Shown piece after piece: positions 58,001 to 64,000 of a stretch of DNA of 64,000 nucleotides (positions within the stretch are counted from its first letter, which is position 1; each line of letters starts with the position of its first letter). Under the pieces are notes generated by a model, which made no database searches, had not been told where the DNA came from, and saw nothing but the letters and a program-made list of their open reading frames with translations. The stretch is from Membranipora membranacea. Taxonomy: Eukaryota; Bryozoa; Gymnolaemata; Cheilostomatida; Membraniporidae. The stretch lies in the NCBI GenBank assembly GCA_914767715.1, contig OU612065.1, positions 17,112,001 to 17,176,000 of the forward strand, given 5' to 3'. The translations under genes and the position numbers were made by a program.

Positions 58001-61000
58001 GATGTTATACCAACAACCTTCTCATTACTCAGAAGGAGAGGTATAGACCTAGGGTGATGAACTTCAGGGTTCTGTAATTACAAGAGGAGACGCAGATTTT
58101 GTAGTAACCAGTAGTTTTTATCTACAGTGACAAATCTACTATACCTCAGTGTAGTGGCTATGAGTAGTTTGGCTATCAAGCGACAAACACATGTATATAT
58201 GTCTATGGGGTGTGTTTTCACCATATCAATTTGATGATTTAGGAGCCAAATCCCCGTTATTGTTTCACTCCAATATACTGCTTAAATAATTTGCAAATAT
58301 AATGTAATAACAAATCACTTGTTCTGAGTAATAAATAAGTATCCCTATCACACAATGTTTATTCTGTGTGCTGGTGATGATTTATCTCACCTCACTGGAT
58401 GAGTAGGGGTCATGCTCAGTCCACTTCCACTGATGAAGTTTGCCATACGAGTCTAAGACAAGCAGCTCAGAGGACATAGCTGTGATCTGTGTGTATGAAG
58501 CACCGGATTCCTGTAGAATAAAGAATACATCAGCTTTATCAATCATGAAAACAGGTCATATCAGAGAAAGAGATAGTGTAGTCGTACGGGTTGCCATTTG
58601 AATATACTCCGCTATTCGAATATGTCTCAAAATAGTTGTATTGGCTATAAGCTGGGAATGAGATGTGAGGGTCTGAAATCTCCACGCTGCTGGATGACGA
58701 TCATTCTCTTAACCCAGATTAATATCATGAATATACCGAGTCAGTAAGACTCCTTATTTATAACCAGCTCAACTCACTGGCATTGTCATGAATTGAAGTT
58801 GCTCTCCAAAGCCTAGAGCACTTTGCAGATTGTGACTAGAAGACTTTCTATCAGTGGAAGCAGACTGTGTATTGGTTGTAGCAGTGTTACGGTTATTTGA
58901 CGACGACTTGCTGTCAGACTTTCTACCGCTACCTGCTTCGGAGCTTCCTCCCCTCATCAAATTAAAGCACTGAAAAGACAAAGTTGAATACCTGATAGAA
59001 ATGAAAAATTAGAAAGGACTATGTAGCTGATTCAAATCACAGCACAATATAGCTTTGACTTTTCTTCTCAGCTCTCAGACAGCTTTTATGATAAGAGTTT
59101 GGTTTTAATGTTAAAAATGATCTTTGCAAAAGAAACTTGACAGTGTCAAAATAATTACATGTGGTACGTATACTTTTCTCATCTCATAACCAGACAGGGG
59201 TTATCCATACAAGGATCCTGATATTAATCATTAACCTCGAATCTATGTGGCTGGACTTACCCTTTCTACACTGGATCTAATATCCCCACCCTCTTCTCTC
59301 AGTGCTGAGTCTAACCATCTTCTGTCTCTCAGTCTAAGGAATGAAGGCTCTCTGTCACGTAATGCATCCTCTTCTGCAGCTACTGCACTGGCAAGAGCAG
59401 CTCGGCCTTCGATAAATGAATGTTAGTATGTTATGGGGCAGCAGATACAACAAAAACGATAACACATAACAACATCAAATTGCTAATTTTTTTTTGAAAA
59501 TTTTAGTGGTCGGTCTCATATACCTCTGCTTTTTAATAATTGGTCCTACTATAACGAGAATCGAGCTAGCCTTCAATAGTTGACAGATATTTAAAAAAAT
59601 TAAAAGTTTGGCTGATCTGAAGCGATGAAATGGTTATGATCTGCTGTTCCAGCTAGTGTCTAAGAATCCATGTGCCCACAGTCATCATCCATAAAGAAGG
59701 AATGGTTGGTTTGAAAACGTCAGCACAAGATATCTGAAATTTTGTTTGTTACGGTCAAAATCCTCTCAAATGTGATATTCCTAACAGCATTTTTATAGCA
59801 TTTTAAAAGAAACAAAATGGTAGAAAACACTATTTCCTTTATAAATCCCACCAATAGACTTAATAATAAATTATTATCAAGTCTGTGATCACACCAGATA
59901 CATATTAACCAGACCCTATGCAAGGGCCGACCTAATTTTCTCAGTGTAGGCAATAACTGGAAGATATGTGGTATCGGCATGTTTTGTAGTACTCACTAGC
60001 TGAAGAAGATGAAACAGCTTGAGATTGTCTCCCTGTAACACGTGATCTGATTGGATATGAAGTAAGTAGGTCATCAGTCATAAGCGCCTCAGCTGCATCC
60101 ATCAACACTGCGCTGTGATCACCGGGAGCTCCAGTGTCCAGTAAAGACATCAAGTCATCTAAATTTTAAATTCATGGAATTATTCATGGAATTGAAAATC
60201 AACCTCAAGGTTTAGATGCTAATCATAAATAACGTAGAAATCTCTATTGACAGTTCTACAAGCAAGAACAATCAGAATAGAATTTATATTTATAATTATC
60301 CGTGAGCCTGTTTTTATCTCATGTCACATGACACATAAGGGAAGTTTAAAAATTCCTGTATATATGATGCTTATATCAAGTTTCTAGCACTTATCTCTTG
60401 CTACTTCATAAGGTAAACTGGTATCCACTGATCCGCGATTAATTGAGCTAATCACCAACACTTATGAAAAGGTATGATCAGTATAATACCATAACAAAGA
60501 GCCCTGACAATAAGTATGGGATATAATCCAGTGGCAGCCTACCAAAAATGTGGCTAGAAATGCAATTTCATTTGCAAATTTGGATGGATAAATTCTTAGA
60601 GTGGATTCTAGGGTAGTTTTATGAGGCGGTCGCAATGGTGATGATGTACCTTACACAAAGTTGCACAATATGCAGAAAATTGCCAAAAACACAGCCGAAA
60701 ATGGCCAAAATTGCTGTTTTTTTGAGATTTCAAAGGTCTGTCCTGTGCTTACCCTGTGAGTTAGGCCACTCAAACTCTGCAATCATATTCATACATACCT
60801 TGGTCAGTTTTTGGTACAATATCAAGATGATATCTCAAATATTGAGTGAATGACCAACCTTATAAAAAGTGATAAAGTGAAAAACGCTGCCGACAAAAGG
60901 GAAAGTGATGAAAAAATGATGATATGGTTTCAAAACATCAAAAATCTGAAAGAGCACGTCATAATTATTGGATCTACAAGTTAACATGGGTCAGCTATCA

Positions 61001-63889
61001 TAAATAGCCGAGATATGGCCAACAACGGATGCATTACCCCCTTATATCACCTGTATATAACTATCATTGAAACGACACTACTTTTTCAATTTTGCAGACG
61101 CCTCAAAAACTGACTTCAAATGTTCGTATCGAGCTGATTTTTATTGTGGTTTTGTATCAACTCCATCAATGACCAGAAAAAATTTTTTCCCAGCACAACG
61201 CACCTTTCTGATGATGCGTGAAAGAGTTAACTTTTGCTTTACATGCTATTTAACTTTATAAAGACGATTTTCATGATATTATAAAGGAAACCTAAAAATA
61301 CGCACTATTTGAAAAATGACACACTCAGAGCATTAAAAACTGGTGTCATGCTATGGGAGGGTCAATACACAGTAACCATAAAAAAATCGTAACAATACGA
61401 ACATTCAAAGCCTGTTTTTTAGGCAGCAGCATAACTGAAAAAGTAGTTTCACTTTAATGATAGTTATACACAGGTGATAAAAGGGGTATTGCAACCGTTG
61501 TTGGCCGCATCTCAGCTTTTTTTGATAGCAGACCCATGTAAAGTTGTAGATCCACTAATTATGACATGCTCTTTCAGATTTTGGATGTTTTGAAAACATA
61601 TCATCATTTTTTGATCACGTTCCCTTTTACCGGCAGCGTTTTTGGCAATTAGCGGCCCATTGTGCAACTTAGTGTAAGGTACATTGTTACCATTGCGATC
61701 AGCATGAAAAATTGTACCAGAAACAACTGACAATCCTTATCCATCCAAAAGTGCAAATGGTAGTGACAAGATAGGCAGGGGCTGCCACCGGACTAATAGA
61801 CTAGGCCCTGATTAGGAGTGAGGGATAGAAAATACTGACTCACCTCCAGGCATAGGATAACCATCCTGACTGTCATCATCTTCATCTCCTTCGTCATCTC
61901 GACTTAGTAGATTATTAACAGCCAGATTTACATCCAAGTTCTAAAATATCCCACAAACATTTTACTCCAATAAGGCTCAATAAAGAATGATTGACTGTTA
62001 TTTTTGAGTCAGTTGTATACTTCGCAGTAACCATCCACACAGAAACTCGTAACACCGATACTCATATCGCAACACTGGCAATTGGCAGTATAGGCCTCAT
62101 CCATACACATGCATCTGTTCTGGCACTCCATGGCTCACAAGTGATTTCTTTTGAACAAAAATTTCGCGACAACCAAATGAATTTATGTGAAAGTTTGTGT
62201 AAAATAACTTTTGAAAGTCATATGTTGCCATATTCTTGGATTATGTTGAATTCATAAATAAAGAATACTAATTTATATGCTCACGGTTGACTTATATCAT
62301 GACATATCGGTTTCAACAAAAACCATTCACACCATAACTGAAAAATGGTTTACTTATAATAAATGGTCTTTAGGTTTTACCGTTCTTTGTAGCTCTCGGA
62401 TGATGAGACTTCTGGATTTTCCCTGTAGCACAGCCAGACATTGATCGATCAACTCATTAGGTACAAGTGAGCTCGGGATGGGAGGTCTGCCCAGCAAAAC
62501 CCCAGCAGGCCTGCCTCCTGTAACATTCAAGAGACTATCACCATCTAACCTCACTTATTATGTGTATATGCCTTCACTCAAACCTCAACAATAACACAAA
62601 AATATCTTCTACCAGTAAACCAAGGTGGTAATTTAGTGGACTGGTTGATATAGAGATACTAATTTATTTTCCTTTTGTGATTTCGAGAGCTCAACTGGAA
62701 GTTCATTTATAATCAAAAACATTGCTACAGCCTTTGACAGACCATTAGGATAAAATAAAGTTGAACATTCCCGACATATTCTGGTACATGGACAGTTTGG
62801 ATTGGCCAGTCTTTGCTTTATTTCTGCTAGGCCTTCTCAACCATGCATGATCATAGCAGCAGCAGCCATCCCATCCTATGGATATTCCATACCTGCGCTG
62901 GTGACAGCATGTAGTATGCGGCTAGCACGTGAACCACGACTGACAGCACCAGTGCTACTGGTGATGGCAACAGCTCCACCTGAGGACACTCGGACAGCAC
63001 CCGAGGCCCCAGAGGCTGAGGCAGCAGAGGCCAGAGTGGCGAGAGAGGAGGCTGACGACTGATCCTGTCTAGCTGTGCGGCTACTTGTGCTTGTACCTGC
63101 AGCAGCAGCAGCAGCAGCTGAAGTACTAAGGGAGCCTGCTGTAGAAGTTCCAGTGTTAACAGAGCTGAAAAAGGCGGCATTTTTGAAGTGTTGATTAAAA
63201 TGAAGCCGTCAATCCTGTCTGGTCAGAGTACAACTGACTTGTAATTTAGTGGTATACAGAATAATAACTATCGAAGGTCATTCATAGCTGCTCCAAGATT
63301 GATAAGCATTTGACCATAATGATAAGGTGGTCCCATATATGTATTTCTTCAAACATGGAAATTGTTATAGTCTCCCTAAGAATGTCGTTCTGATACATAC
63401 TGTTGGCTGGTAATATAACTAGGTAGCACTAGCCGTATCCCAAAAGCCCACTTTTTGTTTTGAAGAAAGTGGCCTTTGAGTTATGACTAGGTAGCACACC
63501 TGTGCTTGCTTGATAGAGCACATACCTTTTATTCTCTGAAGAGGTTTTTGCTTGAACGTCAAGCTTGTCTGTGAGAAGGTTGTATGAAGTTCGACACACT
63601 CTGCCATCCTAAAACAATGACATATTGTTATCACACACTGGTCGATGGACAATCTACACAAATGCTTATTATACTCAAGGTGCAAAATGGTGTATAAAGT
63701 AGAGCAATTTTCAACTTTGGGCTCATTAATTTGAGTTGATTGTAGGCTAATCATGGAATTACCTTGAGAAGTAAAGCCACATGGCTTTCAGACAAAACAC
63801 ATTGCTCTATCGTTGAGGATCGAAGTGTTTCGAATACTGGGGCAGCTTTATAGCCATTCTTGCTGATATTGGCTGAGAGATCTCTCAAT
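34776..63889 (-). CDS. UBR5: UBR5 (EDD/HYD) HECT-type E3 ubiquitin ligase, 49 exons, first exon(s) outside window
   Basis: Exons 5' to 3' (low-high): 63763-63889, 63526-63608, 62893-63164, 62381-62517, 61844-61940, 59997-60158, 59261-59406, 58778-58969, 58391-58510, 57961-58071, 57361-57518, 56863-56977, 56385-56530, 55952-56100, 55275-55504, 54876-54984, 54481-54658, 53929-54127, 53400-53538, 53085-53217, 52548-52811, 51676-51919, 51118-51356, 50554-50811, 50130-50229, 49633-49805, 49119-49293, 48687-48875, 47623-47719, 46956-47132, 46439-46546, 45865-46199, 45598-45696, 45163-45409, 44639-44883, 44111-44338, 43675-43813, 43219-43485, 42984-43053, 42615-42828, 41852-42037, 41222-41545, 40642-40895, 39868-40059, 39428-39647, 38929-39057, 36931-37075, 35576-35664, 34776-34988. 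Every junction keeps phase, giving 2873 aa plus a missing N-terminus of about 20 residues; human UBR5 has 2799 aa. Order: UBA, RCC1-like part, UBR box, acidic linker, MLLE, HECT. The enzyme ubiquitinates nuclear and cytosolic substrates, including proteins with N-degrons. The donor of exon 43219-43485 is the least certain boundary. Confidence 0.96.
38631..38698. repeat. Hairpin-forming inverted repeat in a UBR5 intron
   Basis: AGGGAGGGTGGGATC near 38640 pairs with GATCCCACCCTCCAT near 38677, extended outward by GTTCAAC-type sequence. The loop is itself a perfect palindrome, ATGAACTAGTTCAT. It lies in the 1.85-kb intron between the exons 38929-39057 and 36931-37075, which otherwise shows nothing recognisable. 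Confidence 0.7.
40161..40545. mobile_element. TTAA-flanked MITE, copy A (UBR5 intron)
   Basis: TTAA, then AGGGCAACCAAGGTTTC, about 377 bp in all, ending GGTTGCCCT and then TTAA. The inverted ends and TTAA on both sides fit a non-autonomous piggyBac-type element. A related element lies at 42106-42467 in the opposite orientation. No coding capacity. Confidence 0.8.
40642..41330 (-). other. UBR5: MLLE (PABC) domain of UBR5, split by an intron
   Basis: [14 protein letters not shown] at the end of exon 41222-41545 continues into [30 protein letters not shown] in exon 40642-40895. The MLLE core is fully conserved. In UBR5 this domain binds PAM2 peptides of partner proteins and helps present substrate to the HECT domain. 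Confidence 0.92.
42106..42467. mobile_element. TTAA-flanked MITE, copy B (UBR5 intron)
   Basis: It has the same terminal repeats as copy A (AGGGCAACTAAGGTTTC... to ...GAAACCTTGGTTGCCCT) and TTAA on each side. The interior matches copy A in inverted orientation, including stretches such as GTTTAGGGGAGG and TGTGGTACTCTATTTTAGC, with small indels. It is about 354 bp long. Confidence 0.8.
46956..48875 (-). other. UBR5: Acidic, disordered linker of UBR5 with a conserved short motif
   Basis: Exons 48687-48875, 47623-47719 and 46956-47132 encode Glu/Asp/Ser/Asn-rich sequence without predicted fold. Within it [17 protein letters not shown] closely resembles the recalled human segment SDMELDLLAAAETESDSES, although the sequence around it has diverged. 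Confidence 0.7.
51118..51800 (-). other. UBR5: UBR box (N-degron-binding zinc domain) of UBR5
   Basis: Exon 51676-51919 ends [18 protein letters not shown]. Exon 51118-51356 continues [47 protein letters not shown]. The zinc-ligand cysteines and histidines of the UBR box are all visible. Confidence 0.95.
53929..58969 (-). other. UBR5: RCC1-like beta-propeller region of UBR5
   Basis: Exons from 58778-58969 to 53929-54127 encode strand-rich repeats, such as [62 protein letters not shown] and [17 protein letters not shown]. They align in order with the N-terminal propeller-like part of human UBR5. A PPPPSPAS linker lies in exon 55952-56100. Confidence 0.85.
55551..55706. repeat. 39-bp minisatellite, four copies (UBR5 intron)
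   Basis: Four near-identical 39-base units (GATTGTCACTTACCCCTGCT...) lie 47 to 202 bases upstream, in transcript sense, of the acceptor of exon 55275-55504. On the transcribed (minus) strand each unit holds two donor-like GGTAAG motifs. The open frame it creates on the plus strand ([11 protein letters not shown] repeats) is an artefact. Confidence 0.92.
60529..61790. mobile_element. 1.26-kb foldback transposon in a UBR5 intron
   Basis: Starts near CCAGTGGCAGCC (60529) and ends with the reverse complement of TCCGGTGGCAGCC (61790). The right arm (about 61385-61790) matches nearly all of the left arm (to about 61150). The exception is about 205 bases in the left arm (about 60684-60885) with no partner. 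Shared blocks include TGTACCTTACAC, CTGAAAGAGCA and TGGCCAACAACGG. No transposase is present. The CAGTGGC-like ends recall hAT elements, but no clear target duplication was found. Confidence 0.8.
61844..62517 (-). other. UBR5: UBA domain of UBR5
   Basis: Exon 62381-62517 ([28 protein letters not shown]) and exon 61844-61940 ([17 protein letters not shown]) encode the ubiquitin-binding UBA domain, at about residues 178-225 of the partial protein. It is nearly identical in sequence to the recalled human UBR5 segment. Confidence 0.95.
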
Positions 63890-64000
63890 CTGCAAAAGAA
63901 GTATTCATATATAATATGCTCATGGTTCAGTAAAACAACATTGTAGTTAGAGCTAAGGCAATACAAAAAATTTCTTCCCAATACCATTTTTCTGTGTAGG

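Noticed and set aside
62802-63180. Long ORFs on both strands, Ala/Pro/Leu-rich
   Set aside because: Shadows of the Ser/Ala-rich UBR5 exon 62893-63164; the frame continuous with the neighbouring exons is a different one.

Overview
The window is animal nuclear DNA: split genes with GT-AG introns, an AT-rich background, microsatellites and many small inverted-repeat transposons. Exon structures were rebuilt by hand from reading frame, splice sites and recalled family sequence. The proteins are clearly metazoan but fairly diverged from human. An invertebrate is certain; an early-branching one such as a sponge is only a guess.

Layout. (1) 53-1807, minus: a complete four-exon ARF-family GTPase. 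(2) 4112-19491, plus: a complete 22-exon CSE1L/exportin-2 gene (968 aa), divergent from ARF. (3) 10734-12543, minus: a complete secreted fibrinogen-domain (FReD) gene nested antisense in CSE1L intron 10. (4) 21247-24979: a rearranged partial copy of the CSE1L interior. Its CSE1L exons are dead (order 11?-13-10), but it carries a second intact FReD gene (22231-24979, minus). (5) 25-34 kb: a transposon-rich interval with a 1.26-kb TA-flanked inverted-repeat element and a poorly resolved minus-strand gene ending near 29.05 kb. (6) 34776-63889, minus: 49 exons of UBR5, a HECT E3 ligase, lacking only the first coding exon(s), which lie beyond the right edge.

ARF (vesicle traffic), CSE1L (importin-alpha recycling) and UBR5 (ubiquitin ligation) are unrelated housekeeping genes; nothing suggests a joint pathway. 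The FReD pair is the accessory part: secreted recognition or lectin-type proteins that arose by local duplication. The most notable structure is the duplicate itself. Its CSE1L exon order is circularly permuted relative to the parent, with a visible junction near 21718. Its FReD exons 2-3 are almost identical to the parent's although the introns have diverged.

Mobile DNA includes a hAT-like MITE with an 8-bp target duplication, two TTAA-flanked MITEs in UBR5 introns, a 1.26-kb foldback in UBR5, and a foldback with a tRNA-like segment inside the second FReD gene.
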